Positions 43,661-56,799 of a DNA stretch of 64,000 nucleotides are shown one piece after another. The notes beneath the pieces are model-generated. The model worked only from the letters and a program-made list of their open reading frames with translations, was not told the DNA's origin and ran no database searches. The stretch spans positions 9,184,345 through 9,248,344 of the forward strand of contig CM073326.1 of assembly GCA_037043015.1 (NCBI GenBank). The letters run 5' to 3'. This DNA is from Bryum argenteum. Lineage: Eukaryota > Streptophyta > Bryopsida > Bryales > Bryaceae. How positions within the stretch are numbered: position 1 is the stretch's first letter; each line of letters begins with the position of its first letter. The position numbers and the translations under genes were made by a program.

Positions 43661-45659
43661 TGGGTAAGTGAGATCACGAGGCGTTTAGGAGAGTGCAAAG
43701 ATTGGAGAGGGGAGGTTTGACCCATTTGTTCGTTGCTTTTCATATTTTTTTAGTTGCTTTCTCCTCCGATGGTCAATGAATGACATCAACGCATTCTTGC
43801 CTTGAGATAACTGTACTTGGAGAAGGATAATTTCATGGTTAATTGGGTAGTCGAATTAGGGTTATCTGCATCAGTTCTTCATGTGTCTTGCCGTGTTGGA
43901 GGATCACGACCCGGGAAAGCGCATGACATTGACAGAGATCGGCACAAGATGCACGCACGGATGATGTCCGATTATTTCATAGAAGACCTAGTTTATGGAC
44001 CACACTTGCTACGATAGAGGTATCGTATGCGAAGGTTGTTGTTTCTCTCAATTATGTTTAAAGTTTGTACTAGAGATGGGTACTTCGTGCAGAAGAATGA
44101 TGCTTGTGGATTCACAAGATTGTCACCTCATCACAAAATTACGGCGGCTCTGCAAATATTGTGCTATTGTTTATGTGCTGATGCAACGGATAAGTATTGT
44201 TGTACTAGTGAGACTACCACTATATTATGTTTGAAGTCGTTTTGCAGAGATGTTTGAGAAACAATTGACGATCAATTTAGAACGTGGCTTTCATGAGATG
44301 TTTCGATCCCTAGATTGCATGTATCATGAATAAAAGAATTGTCCGGTTGCATGGTGTGAACCCTCGAGATGGTTCACATGGAGAACGTAGAGGCGTGAGC
44401 GTAGAGCGTAGAGCGTAGAGCGGTGTCGGGACAATTTTAACTATTTTGTAACATTTTTTTTTACAAAGTAAAGTACCCTATTACCACTTAATTTTGTACT
44501 GTACTATTTTTAAATGTCTATTTTTAGGGTTTAGGGTCCCTAATTTCATGGTCTTGGATCTTCTTTAAACGTGGGTCCCACTTCGCAAGAATATTTCATT
44601 TGTATTGTCTAGAAGATTTTATGTGAATATATTGAAAGTAGGGCTGATGTCATCATATTGATGAACGTGTGAATAAGATACATGACTATTTAAAGATTAA
44701 ATTGAACAGATGTTTTAGGTAATTTTATGAATTGTTTTTGGGTTTAGGCTTTAGGGATAAATTAGGGCTGACGTCATCACGAAAAATACAACAAAAATTC
44801 AACGAAAGCAAAGAACTCTACAGATCTATACTACATCCTTTGGTAGTTGCCTTTACGTAACGAGCTGCTCACACGAGGCCGATAAGGAATACTGCGCATG
44901 TTGTGAAACAATACTGATAAAGGGAAAAATATAAATGGCAAAAAGTTATATAATTCAATTTTCAGTAATAGAAACTCTCTCATCGTTTAATCTAATGTAG
45001 TGGACGAGTTTATCGCGTTGCCTTGTATGGCGGCTATCCCAGTATCTAAGAGAAAAATAGAAGCTCCTATAGAAATTGACAAATATAGAAGTAAAGAATG
45101 GCCATGTTAACTTGTATACGTTTTAGAGTTTTAAATGTCATTTGAAATGGTGGGGTGTAAGAGAACCCAAACATATAGATCGAAAGTATAAATTGGGACA
45201 TTGAAATTGTTCAATACGGTTGAAGGTTTCGAAATCTTTGAAAACACACATATATGTAAAATAATGTAAATCATAAGAAAGAAATTACTTGTAGACTAAG
45301 GCAACTCATGAGAGTTAGTCCTACATAGTCACCTCAGTTTAATAATAAAAAAAAAACACACTACGATGAAGGTGAAACACCATTAAAATGATGGTCACAC
45401 TAATCTGCCTCTAAGTCAATCGATGTCAAGACACCAAAGACCTAAAAAGCGTCGGCGTGAAGGTGGGAGCGGGGAAGAGTTGGAGCGACGGAAGCGGCGA
45501 AAGAATACGTTCGCATCTGAAGGTAGAACAAGTGTGGGAGGTAGGCTATTGAAAAGATGAGCGATTTGAGTGAAGTGTCTTGAGATGCCTGCATATCTAA
45601 ATAATCAAAACTAGTAAGTGCTCTGAATGTAGTACGGACTTTGAAATCACAAAAACTCC
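43661..45659. other. Intergenic DNA
   Basis: No gene recognised. A heptamer microsatellite (GAGCGTA units) lies at about 44393-44424, preceded by a small hairpin (TGTGAACC/GGTTCACA, about 44357-44379). Short open frames at 43817-44257 (plus) lack features. Confidence 0.4.
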
Positions 45660-47690
45660 TTGAATTGAATTGACTACACACCAATATAAGTGCAAGGCAT
45701 CTTTGGATACGGTTTATCGGAGTCGTAATTGTCACCAGATGCCGATTTCCCACTTTCTTTCTTCTTCATACCTCTTTCCAAACGCTTCCTCCTAACTCGG
45801 ATTAGAGAATGCGCAAAGATTTTGTCGAAATCCTTCAGCCGGATTCGTTTAATTTCGGCCTTAAGAAAGATCGTCCGTGGCCGTCTTAACTCCTTCATGT
45901 TGTCCTCTCGCCCACGGGAGTGTCTCGTAGTATTCGGCTTAGCCGTCGTCGGACCTAAAGACATCGCTTCCTAGCCAATCGAACGCGTGTTAGAAAAAGT
46001 AAAAAGCGCAGTTTAAAATGAAATCATACAAAAGATATGAATAATGACCCACCGCGTAAAGGAACTTTATGAAGACGTCTTTAGTCACAAAATACCAAGT
46101 TTTCTCGAACTTATCTTTTTGCCAGAATAATCTTGGTCCTCGCGAGAGATCGGGGTTTCCATTCTTCAAGTCGCATTCTCAAACGGCTTGCGCGTGCGTT
46201 CTGGCCGCCGATGGCAAGCTATCTTCGACGTGATCACGCTCGTGGGACTTGTTCAACAAGTGAATACATAAATATATATAGCACAGATAATACACTCTGA
46301 TCAAAGAATATTATACTAAATCAAACTCACCAGCTTAACGTCATTCATAGCGTCGACATTACTTTGTATTCAAAGACGTCCGTCTGCGACAACGCAATGA
46401 CAAAAAGAAATACCAATCTGGATCATCTCTCGCGATTCGCTTCAACGTAACGATCCAAGCGTGGGCGCGATGATTCTCCTCATAAAGGCGTGGAAGATTT
46501 GCCATCGAATTTAAGAAGGTCCGGACGGCCAGAATGAAATTTCAAACCGATCATTTGCCGCTTCCATTGAGTGTTATTCCAACGCATCATCGCCCTTCAC
46601 CAACCGCGCACTGCTTCGCTAAAAGGGAGAAACATATGTAACGCGATCGCTCTCTCGGTAACTTTTAACAAACTCGTTCCCCAACTCGCAAAACATCGGT
46701 CTCTATGATGGGACGGACCTTCGGAACAAGAGAGGCGACAAAAGGGAATACGAAGTCGAGATTTCTGGGACAGGTTTTATTCTCAACCTAGAGATATGGT
46801 GTTGATAAAGTCTCCCTCTTGCTGTACTCGTGCTTCGTCGGCGCTCCACATAAGATCCATCTCAAACCGAACGACTTGGCATTTCAACAACCCCCCAACC
46901 TCCACAATATCCGGGAATGAAGGACGTTCTGCTAGCGGATATAATGATTGGAGCGCTACCAAAAATTGTATTCTCTTCGTCGACATCATCATTATCGCGC
47001 GAAGGCTGTGTATCCGGAATGACCACTTGAATATCATCATCTTCATCTTCGACAATGGGAGATTGTGAGGTGAGTTGTGGGCGTTGTGCGGAATGAGTCT
47101 AAGCGGTGGACCAAGGCGGACATGATTGTTGTCCCCCATCACGTCCTTCAATTGTTGCGACGTCGTTAGGATCTCTCTCAAATGACAGCGAGACATTCGA
47201 TAGTGGGGTCTGCGAGTACCGATGAATTTTAGTAATCGAGAAAAATAAATCATATTGAAGTAGAGTTGTACAAAAATATATAAATGAAAACCACATGAAC
47301 TGTGTCATGTCGTCTTGTAATATATCATGTCAGAACATTGACACGATAGTAGAACGCAATATTCTAGGTAGACTTTGCCGCATTCCTCTTAGAACGTCTT
47401 GGGCCAAGTCTCGCTTGAGCCTGAGCTTCTAAGCGCAATTGCTTATTACGCGCCCTCCAACCCTGCATGTAAGTAGCTCGTTGAGCTTCAACAACGGTCA
47501 CTAGCGCCGTCAATGTTGATTGAGCACAGTCACTGTTAGTACTTGAAGTAGCAGCCGGAAGTGCCCGAACCGATGTGCGTTTATCCTCTATGTCTAAGAC
47601 TCTAGCTCGCATGCTTCATAAATTGCTATCGCTCTCAGACTCCAGATAGGAGTCCTTTGGCTCGAAGTCAATCGATTCCTATATTAGCAA
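45660..47690 (-). pseudogene. Decayed minus-strand gene of unknown family
   Basis: Several minus-strand coding-like stretches in the same orientation: about 47612-47364 (a Gln/Arg/Ala-rich coiled-coil-like end, YMQGWRARNKQLRLEAQAQA), about 47250-46850 (an acidic linker, VEDEDDDIQVVIPDTQPSRD in one frame), about 46510-46390 (AWIVTLKRIARDDPDWYFF), about 46180-46060 (RLFWQKDKFEKTWYFVTKDV) and 45964-45674 (Lys/Arg-rich). Frames change and stops intervene. The order basic domain, acidic linker, coiled coil suggests a nuclear protein or a DNA-transposon protein, but I do not recognise the family. Confidence 0.35.
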
Positions 47691-48359
47691 ACACAACTAA
47701 AATTCAAGACGTTAGCAAAATATTCTCAATGAGATGAGAAGAAATATTGGTATTAATAATTAAGTGACAAAACGTAATGATTTAAAACAACTTATATTAT
47801 CCTATATAACATCCTTCATATCAATATCCCACCAAATGTATGAGATCCCCATATCAACAATCAACAAAATCACATATGAATTGATAATTCAAATACCAAG
47901 TCTTGGGGTAGCACTTTCGTCAACGAATGTGTAAAAGATATATACAGAATATCACTTGTTGCTATCAGTCTATATTCCACAAAAAACACAAAAAATAAAT
48001 AACAGTTATCACTTTAGTAATGAAGCTGAAAAAATATTAGTTCTGGACCTAGTGTAAGACCCCAGTTACAAACAATACGGACACCACAACGTCCCTTTGT
48101 AAGCAACCAGAGCATAGCAATGGAATTGACCATCCGCACAGTCCAAGTCAAGGCTCCAAAAGATCAATTTCGTCAACAAAAGAGTCATCTTACCATTACA
48201 AATTCCATTAATTACTTTGGCTTGATAGTGTTTTTGCCAAAACATGAGTTCAAATGTCTACTTGTTGATCAGTTCTGTATTGTGGTAGTAACCTTAGAAC
48301 GACATACACCACACTCGAAAACGAGGATTCAGACGAGGACATTCAAGCAGCATAAAATT
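47691..48359. other. AT-rich flank of the satellite arrays
   Basis: No gene. The first TTTCGTCAACGAA palindrome of the satellite region occurs at 47915-47927 and a partial one near 48168. Confidence 0.4.
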
Positions 48360-49380
48360 TAGATTTCAGAGCTTAGAAAATAAGAGTTTCGGTGACGAAA
48401 GTTGCAAGGACGACTTTCCATAACAAGGTTTCAAAACGGGCAAACCAATCGAGAACGAGTTCTTGGACGATTTGTTTGTTCGCTTGTAGGCCAAAGATGA
48501 TGCTTAGCACTGCAAAAGCCTCTAAATCGCAAAGGGAGATGGACTCGTAACGCGGACACTCCATCAGCTCAATCCAATCGCGACAAGTCTATCACCACAT
48601 TCTAAATAGGCAGCAGCAAAAAAAACGCCAGTTTCGGAGCAAATGAATTGACAGTCTCGTCTACGAATGTACTATAGACGGCACTAAATGACAAGGGTTC
48701 CAAACGCAGATTGTCGGTCAGCACAATCTATAAATGCACCAGCCAAGAAAACGCCAGTTTCAGAGCTCAAGTTAGCACAAATTCGTCGATGAAACTGCCA
48801 TACACGGCACTCACAAAAATTACTGTGATCAAGGATTCCCAATCGCTTCTCCCCGAATTCTACCGACCGATCACTGCGTACAAGTCCGCAGACAAGTCCG
48901 CCCCAAGTTAATCCAGAATTCAGAAATAAGTAGCCAATAAAATTGCCAAGGGAGATAGACTCGTAACGCTGACACTCCATCACCTCAATCCAAACACGGC
49001 AGCCAGTTTCGGAGCTCAACAAATCACAGTTTCGTTGACGAAACTACCATTTAAGACACTAAGTAATGAGGATTCCAAAACGCATACAGTCCATCAGTTA
49101 AACGCAGAAATGCACCAGCCAAACAATCTCTAAATTTCGGAGCTCTACAAATGACAGTCTCGTCGCCGGAACTACCATGTAGGACACTCAGTAACGACGA
49201 TTCCAAACGCATGCACTCCATCAGTAAAATGCAAAAATGCACCAAACAAAGAATCCCCATTTTCGGAGCTCAACAAATGACAGTCTCGTCGCCGAAACTA
49301 CCATATTCAAATACGGCACTCAAAAAACAGACTCGAAACTCGGATTCGAACCAAGACCAGTCATTGGACGCTGGATTTCA
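48360..49380. repeat. Satellite array A, about 127 bp unit with a central palindrome
   Basis: The clearest units run 49018-49144 and 49145-49271, each with a CAACAAATGACAGT(C/T)TCGT start, ACGAAACTACCAT, GACACT-AGTAA, GATTCCAAA-CGCAT, a CTCCATCAGT block and a final TTTCGGAGCTC. More diverged units extend left to about 48380. Each carries a version of TTTCGTTGACGAAA. Open frames here are by-products. Confidence 0.8.
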
Positions 49381-49489
49381 TCGATATTAGTCCGGATTTG
49401 ATGATCTGCCACGGCATAAGTCTCTAAATTGCCATACATGATCAATCCATCCGTTACGCACAGTTCGTCACCAGCCACTCACGTGGGGA

Positions 49490-50215
49490 CCCCAGTATAT
49501 GTCCGCAGCAGTTTCGTTGACGAGACTTGCAAAGACATCCCTTACCTTCACGCTAATCCATTCCTAACAGGAAAATAAAATTCTTTACCCAAACATTTGA
49601 CACACTACATCGGCGACCTACATGGGCTCGATGACTCGAGGCTAGATGCTATACCATGACACCAAGGCCGACATCGGAGAATACAACGGCATGAACTGAA
49701 TCGAGGCTGGATGCTGCACTCTGACACCGAAGCCGCAGCAGTTTCGTTGACGAAACTTGCAAATACAGCCCTTAGGTTCACCCAATTCCGATCCCAACCA
49801 TTGGTGCTATTTAGCGACCTACACGGGCTCTACGCGAGCTCAATGAATCGAGGCTAGATGCTGGACCATTACACCGAGGCATTCTTGAGCACACCGAGGT
49901 CGACATCAGAGAACATAACGGCATGAACTGAGCGGAAGCTAGAGGATGACACCGAGGCCGACATCAGAGAACATAACGGCATGAACTGAGCGGGTGCTGG
50001 ACCCTGACACCGAGGCCGACATCGGAGAATACAACGACCTGAAACGGGAGTGCAGACACAATGCAGTCGACCTACACGGGCTTGATGATTTGAGGCTGGA
50101 TGCTGAATCATGACACCGAGGCCGTCATCGGGAACACATCGGCATGAACTGACTCGAGGCTGGATGCTGGACCATGACACCGAGGCCGACACTCAAGCAG
50201 TTTCGTTGACAAAAG
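49490..50215. repeat. Satellite array B, about 55-60 bp subunits and the same palindrome
   Basis: Built of a GACACCGAGGCCGACATC, GGAGAA-ACAACGGCATGAAC, TGA-TCGAGGCTGGATGCTG subunit in varied order, interspersed with GCAGTTTCGTTGACGAAACT followed by TGCAAA (at about 49505, 49739 and 50199). It ends just before the left LTR at 50228. Confidence 0.8.
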
Positions 50216-50227
50216 TTATAACACCAC

Positions 50228-50982
50228 TGTTACCCGCCATGGCACCGCGGGTATCATTACCGAAGACCAGGGGCGCCACGGGGAGACCAAGACATAACAG
50301 CGACCACGGGGCTCGAGGCCGAGGGTGCGTGTGAGCCACGGAACGAGGCCACGGACACAGAACAATTAAAGGCGAAAGCCTTGGCTTGAGGAGGTTAGGT
50401 TTTATTATAAGAAGAGAATAGAATTACACATTTGCTAGTCCCGAATCCCACGAATAGTGATAGCTCGAGCACCTTCTTGGCTCACCTCCGTAGCCATTCG
50501 GCATCCACTAAGTAATACACAGGACTCGCTCCGATTCTACTCTATAAGTCATCTCGCTCTCTAAACCCTTCTTTCTTGCTCACCGTTCTATTCCTTGTAC
50601 AATCCGTGGCGCCGTGGAACTCCCGTGGCCGAGATACTTATGTCTCGGGTTCGTCGCGCGGTCGGGCGATTGAGGTTGACAACCCCGCCCCCACCGAGGA
50701 TCGCTCTCGCGGAGTGAACACTTGACCGTGGAAACCTCACCGAGGAGTAGTGCGCGGGACCTCACCGGGCTTCCCTCCGCTCAGACTCAACCCCGCCATT
50801 GGAAAGTTGACCCTCTTCGGCCAATCATTCCTCGAATACGGTGACGGTCGGTCGTCAAACGACCGCCACACCCCTCCTGGACCTCGGGACTTACGTGGTA
50901 ACCAGGTATCGGCCGGGTACCTTACACCCGGCCCTACGTCGTCTCGTGCCTCGAACACCTCCATGGCTGAATCCCGGCTAAC
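50228..50982 (+). repeat. Left LTR
   Basis: Begins TGTTACCCGCCATGGCACCG and ends near GGCTAAC. It matches 59349-60101 along its whole length with scattered differences. The sequence just after it (TTTGGCGACCCATTTGGGGA) is in the primer-binding-site position and has the usual TGGCG start of many plant gypsy elements. Confidence 0.9.
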
Positions 50983-51016
50983 GAGTTTGGCGACCCATTT
51001 GGGGATGGAGTGTTGA

Positions 51017-51018
<2 letters not shown>

Positions 51019-51084
<66 letters not shown>

Positions 51085-51085
51085 A
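51019..51085 (+). repeat. Simple repeat (A)n(GA)n
   Basis: A run of about 35 A followed by GA/GAGC repeats, inside the leader of the LTR element. Confidence 0.9.
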
Positions 51086-54000
51086 AAGAAAGAGATTGTT
51101 GGGCTACGAGCACGAAAAAGAGGAAAATGCCCCGAAAAGGCACGCGCGGAAAAAGCCGTGGAAAATGTAGTTGCGAGATATGGAAGAAATAGTGCAATAC
51201 GAAGATGAGACCAGGGAGTTACTACAATGGATGAAGCGACAAATGACGGATTTTTAGCTCGAGAATGAGGCCACGAACGCCAAGTTAGAATTGCTTAGCT
51301 TGAAATATCAAGACATCCAGGGAATGGCGCGCCCGAAGTTATTGCTTCGACACCAAGAAGTGTGGGAGAACCAAAGCGAGCGGTGCGGTCGGCAACCATT
51401 CCCTGGGAAATAATGCCGCGGTCGGCTCAAGTACCTCGGGAATGCCCTCACCGGCACGGTGAGTGGTACCTACGGGATTACCTCTTTGTGTCACACACAC
51501 CCAGGGAGCCTTGATGCCCATGCCAAGTTACCAAAGATACCGTACCCCGTGTTTGATGAATCTGGGGACCCAGATTGGCACATCAGAAGGTTCAAAGTAA
51601 TAGCCCGCACGAACGGCATCTTTCGGACGGACGGACTGCAGAATATCTTGGCACCACGCTCCAAGGGAACCACATTAATCGGTACATTGACTTGAAAACG
51701 AACACACAGCAATGCTAGTTGGGAAGACATGGAGCGCAGCTTTTTACACAAGTTCAGAAAACTGAAAACAAGCTCAGAAGTTCTCCGAGCGTTGGGATCA
51801 ATTACTCAATCCACGAACGAACCGGTGGACAAATTTTATGATAGGTTTAAGCAGTTGGCCGACAAACTGAGCCAGCGACCCGCGGAAGAATACATGTGTG
51901 AGTGGTTTAAAAAGGGCTACTACCCTGGATACTGACAAGGCATTGTTATCCGTGGCGTAAAAACGTTGTTCGAAATACTTTCCGCTGCAAACGATATCAG
52001 TCGCGAACTCATGGCTTTGAAGCAAACACAAAATCCTATATTGCCACTACCCACGACACGGCAAGATGCCCGAGTAGCGCCCCCATTATGTGACACATGT
52101 GGAAAAACCCACCATGGAAGGTGCTGGTACTCCACCAACACTTCCCCGTCCCAGGACCACAGGCGACCCAGGAACACCACGGCCGCGGTATACCCCGAGG
52201 AGGTCAATGTAGATGCCTTCCAACCCGGCCGAACAGATGCATGTTGGGAATGCGGAGGACTGGACCATCGACGGAGCCAATGCCCGATACTAAAACAGAA
52301 ATGGGCACAGAACCGAGCCAGTCAACCCCCGGGAGCCCCGAACTCAAACACCGCGGGCCACAGGAGAGGAGGAGTAACACTCACCGAAGTACATGGACCG
52401 GAAACAAATGTTTCCACGATATCAGCTTCTGCAGTAACCACGAGGTCCAAGGCTAATTCTCCAAACCACGTGGTAGAACACCGAAAGCCATTTCCTGAAA
52501 ACCACTGGGAACGGCTGCATAACATGAGGACGGACATTCAAAGGGATCTGGAAACAGTAACCGCGGACCAAGGGCGTGCTACAGACTTCACCCTTCAGCA
52601 GATACTAGATACGACCAACGTAACAATTACCTTGGCCAAACTCGTACAAATCAGCCCCGAATTACAACACTATTTGCAACAGACCGCGGTGCCCGAGGCA
52701 AAACCAGATCTCACCTTCGTGGAAGTCAACGCCACCACGATGGACCCAGATGCTGCAGTCATACACGTCCAGCTGGGAGGACAAACATTGACCAGTGTCC
52801 TCGTTGATGGAGGATCCGGCGTGAATGTAATGAGCAATCACGTTCGACAAGCACTGGGGTTACCCCAACCTCGGAATGCCCGTTTTATTCTACGCATGGC
52901 AAATGACGCCCCCGTCACCCCCCTGGGAATTCTGACCATGGTAGGGATTACAATACATGGAGTGTCGACACCGGCAACATTCGTAGTGATAGAAATGCCC
53001 CACGACAGTGGCTTTCCGGTCATCCTGGGGAGACCTTGGTTACGAGACATGCAGGCAATCCACGACTGGACCAAAAACCAGATCCACATTCAACGCCAAG
53101 GGAAGACCGTGGTTATTCCCGTGGATAGTTGCCTCACTCGTACCAAGGTGAACCAGATCAGAACCGCGGCTGGGACAGACTGGCCAGAGGAACTCACTAA
53201 CGAGCAAGAGGCCCTCGTACTCCACGTCCACCCCAACTTAGTACCCGTGGCGGAAATCCATTTGCTTGATTTGGTACACGAGGAAGAAAAACTGGACATC
53301 CCCGAGCATTTCACACGAGAGATAGCCCGAGGAGGTAGTGGTAAGTCTTTGTCCCCGCAAAGACAAAGATTACACCACGAGACGGTCACGGGGGTGGACA
53401 CACGGGGCCAAGGAACGGGTACAGATTAGTCAAACTCGGTACAACAGAGGAACCGAAATACATCAAGATCAATACCGATGCACCCCGGCCATCAAACAAG
53501 TCGCTATCGCCTTGTTCCACGAGTACCGAGATATATTTGCGTGGAACCACGAGGATTTAAAGGGTATCCCCAATGCCTTGGCCGAGCACACCATAGACCT
53601 CGTCTCCGGAGCGGCCGGTTCAACAATGACGACGACTGGGATGAACCCGAACTACGCCGCGCGGGTCAAAGCCGAACTTGACAAGCTGCTCTACGCGAAG
53701 TTCATATCACCCGTGGATGCCGCACCATGGCTCTCACCCATGGTAATTATCCCCAAGAAAAATGGCACGTTGCGCATTTGTGTGGATTTCAGAAGACTCA
53801 ACGCAGCGACAAAGAAGGACCACTACCCCCTACCCTACATGGAGGAAATTATCGATGAAGTGGCTGGGCATGAGATGTACTCGTTCTTGGATTGCTTTTC
53901 GGGGTACTACCAGGTAGCCATGGCAGAACAGGACAAAGGCAAAACAACTTTCTCCACGGAATGGGGACCTTACCAGTTTGAGCGAATGCCTTTTGGAGCC

Positions 54001-56799
54001 AAAAATGCACCCATGACATTCCAACGTGTCATGGAGCTTATCTTCAGACCATACCTTAAACGATTCTTTCGAATCTATTTGGATGACGGAACCGTGTACG
54101 GGAAGATGAAGGACCACGTTTCCCACCTCAGGCAAGTTTTCCATGCATGTCGAGCTAACGGGGTGAGCCTCAACGCGGACAAGTGCATGTTTTTGTACTT
54201 CGCATGGGTCATCCTCGGTTACATCGTATGCAAACACGGCAAGCTTCCCGACCCCGAAAAGATTAAGGACATCTTGGACATGACACCGCCAACCAATCAG
54301 AAGGGTGTTCAGAGACTCTTGGGCCTAGCTCAGTTCAATCGAATCTACATCGAGAAACTAGCTCACATCACCGCTCCAATCACAGCCTTGAACCATGCTA
54401 AGTATGTCTACCCCCGGGATTGGACACCAGAAGCACAGGCAGCGTTAGAAAAAATAAAGCACGCATACTCCAACGCGCCCATTCTCATCGCACCAGATTG
54501 GTCCAAGCCTTTCCACGTCCATACAGACGCATCCAACATTGCCGTGGGAGTGATGCTGGCTCAAAACATAAACGGCAAACACGACCAACCCGTGGCATAT
54601 GCAAGCAGGTTACTCAACCAAGCAGAACGGAATTACTCCACCACGGAACGAGAAGCCTTGGCCATGATCTATGCCGTAAAAAAATTTAGGCATTACCTCC
54701 TCGGGAAAAAATTCCGGTTCATGGTCGACCATCACAGCTTATCGTACCTCGTGAATCAGACCCTGGTCACGGGAAGAGTAGCTCGATGGATCATGATCCT
54801 ATTAGAATACGACTTTGAGGTCGTATACGTCCCTGGGAAACGACACATTGTGGCGGATTACCTCTCCAGGGACACTAACACCACCGCGGAAGGGATAGAC
54901 GACTCGTTCAACGAGGCCTATGTCCAAACTGCACAAATAGCCACGGACCCCAGGGGACACGAGGAAGACTGGAGGGCTGACATTATACATTACCTTACCA
55001 CGGGCATTACTCCCGTGGAACTCACAGGGACGCGCCGAATCAGTTTTGCACAAACGACGCTTTATACCGTGGTCCGAGGAGAATTATACAAACGAGGGTG
55101 GATCAAGAAATCCGGTTGTGCGTACCAGCTAAACAGCAGCAACGAATTATCGAACACCTCCACGATGGGCGGCGGGGAGGACACCAGGCCCCGATACCAC
55201 GATAAAAAGATCCTCTCCGCGAGATATTGGTGGCCAACGCTGCACAAGGATGTCATTCAGTACATCAAAAATTGCCACGCCTGCCAAATCTCCACGACGA
55301 ACTTCCAGCACCAAGGCAAGGTACCATTGAAGTCCATACCACCCCTGGGACCCTTTCAACGATGGGGATTAGACTTCGTGGGTCCAATCAAGCCGGTGAT
55401 CCGCCAGGGATACAAGTACATACTTGTGGCCACGGACTACACCACGAAATGGGTTGAAGCTAAGCCCCTGCGGACCAATACCGCGGTTGTCACGGCATCG
55501 TTTATTTACGAGAACATAATTACAAGGTTCGGATGCCCATTGAAATAGTCTCGAGATCAAGGCACACATTTTGTGAACGCGATCATACAAGACCTCTCGA
55601 CAACCACGTTATCAAGCACGTAACCAAAGACGGTATACTATCCACAAGGAAATGGGCAAGCCGAGTCTACAAACAAGACATTGATCAACATGCTCAAACG
55701 ATTTTGTGACGCTAACCAAGCAGATCGGGACGATTGCTTACGGCCGCATTATGGGCATACCGCGTAGCCGTCAAAACCTCCACGAAGGCCAGCCCATTCG
55801 AAATGGTTTACGGCACCCAACCACTGCTACCCACGGAATACATCGTGCCAACATTTCAAACCCTGCAGCCCCGGGATTACGCACCCCACAGGATACTGGC
55901 AGCCCGCCTCGGAGATCTACACCACCTCGAGGAAATTCGAGCCTCAGCAACCGAGCTTATTCTACACAAACAAACCTTGGCTGCCCGGCATTTCCAAGGA
56001 GCACAACCCCCACGAGTTTTCCAGAAGGGGGACCAAGTGCTTTGGTGCCCCCGAGATCCCAAGCTCAAACGTTCCAAATTTGAATCGATATGGCATGGCC
56101 CATACACAGTACAACTGGCGTTACCAAACAACACAGTGCTACTCGTCAACAGCACACACTACGATCCCCACGCCACAATTGTTAATTCGGCAAAATTAAA
56201 ACAATACCACGCCACAGTATCCCGGCACACGACAACAACTACCCTGCAGGACATACACACAACATTGGCGGCCGAGGTACAAAACGGGGAAGAAAATAGC
56301 ATGGACATAAACGACGAAGATACACCATCCACGGGCGCAGGGGACGCATCTCCCAAGGCACTCAAAGCAGTCAAGGCATCGAGCCAAGCCGGACGTAACA
56401 CCGGGAGAGAAGCACGAGCGGGCAAACACAAACCCCGAGGGACACACACGGACTACCGGTGAGCCAGGCTCGGGGACACGGGGGGGCAGAAAAAACACTA
56501 CCGTCCGCCCTTGGAACTTAGCGGCACGGGGACACTCACGCCTCGGCCATGGCCATGCACATCCCATGTGCATACATCAACCACATCCATGTCACCCATG
56601 GCAAAAACCAGGGCGTCATAGTCTCGGGAGTGGCCAATCAATGTCATTATTACCCCCTGGATCCTCCCGAGGCATCATCACGAGAATCCGACTCCCGAGG
56701 CACCATCACCCTTTGTCTTTTAAAAGGCACCCGCCACGGCCGCCGATCCATAATCATTCTCACTTTCTCTCCCGGCGATCGGTGAGAGCGCATACACCG

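Noticed and set aside
44520-44540. Telomere-like TTTAGGGTTTAGGG
   Set aside because: Only two units; common by chance in plant DNA and not an interstitial telomere array.
47364-47612. Complete small basic protein gene
   Set aside because: Coding traces continue upstream and downstream with frame changes, so a fragment of a decayed gene fits better.
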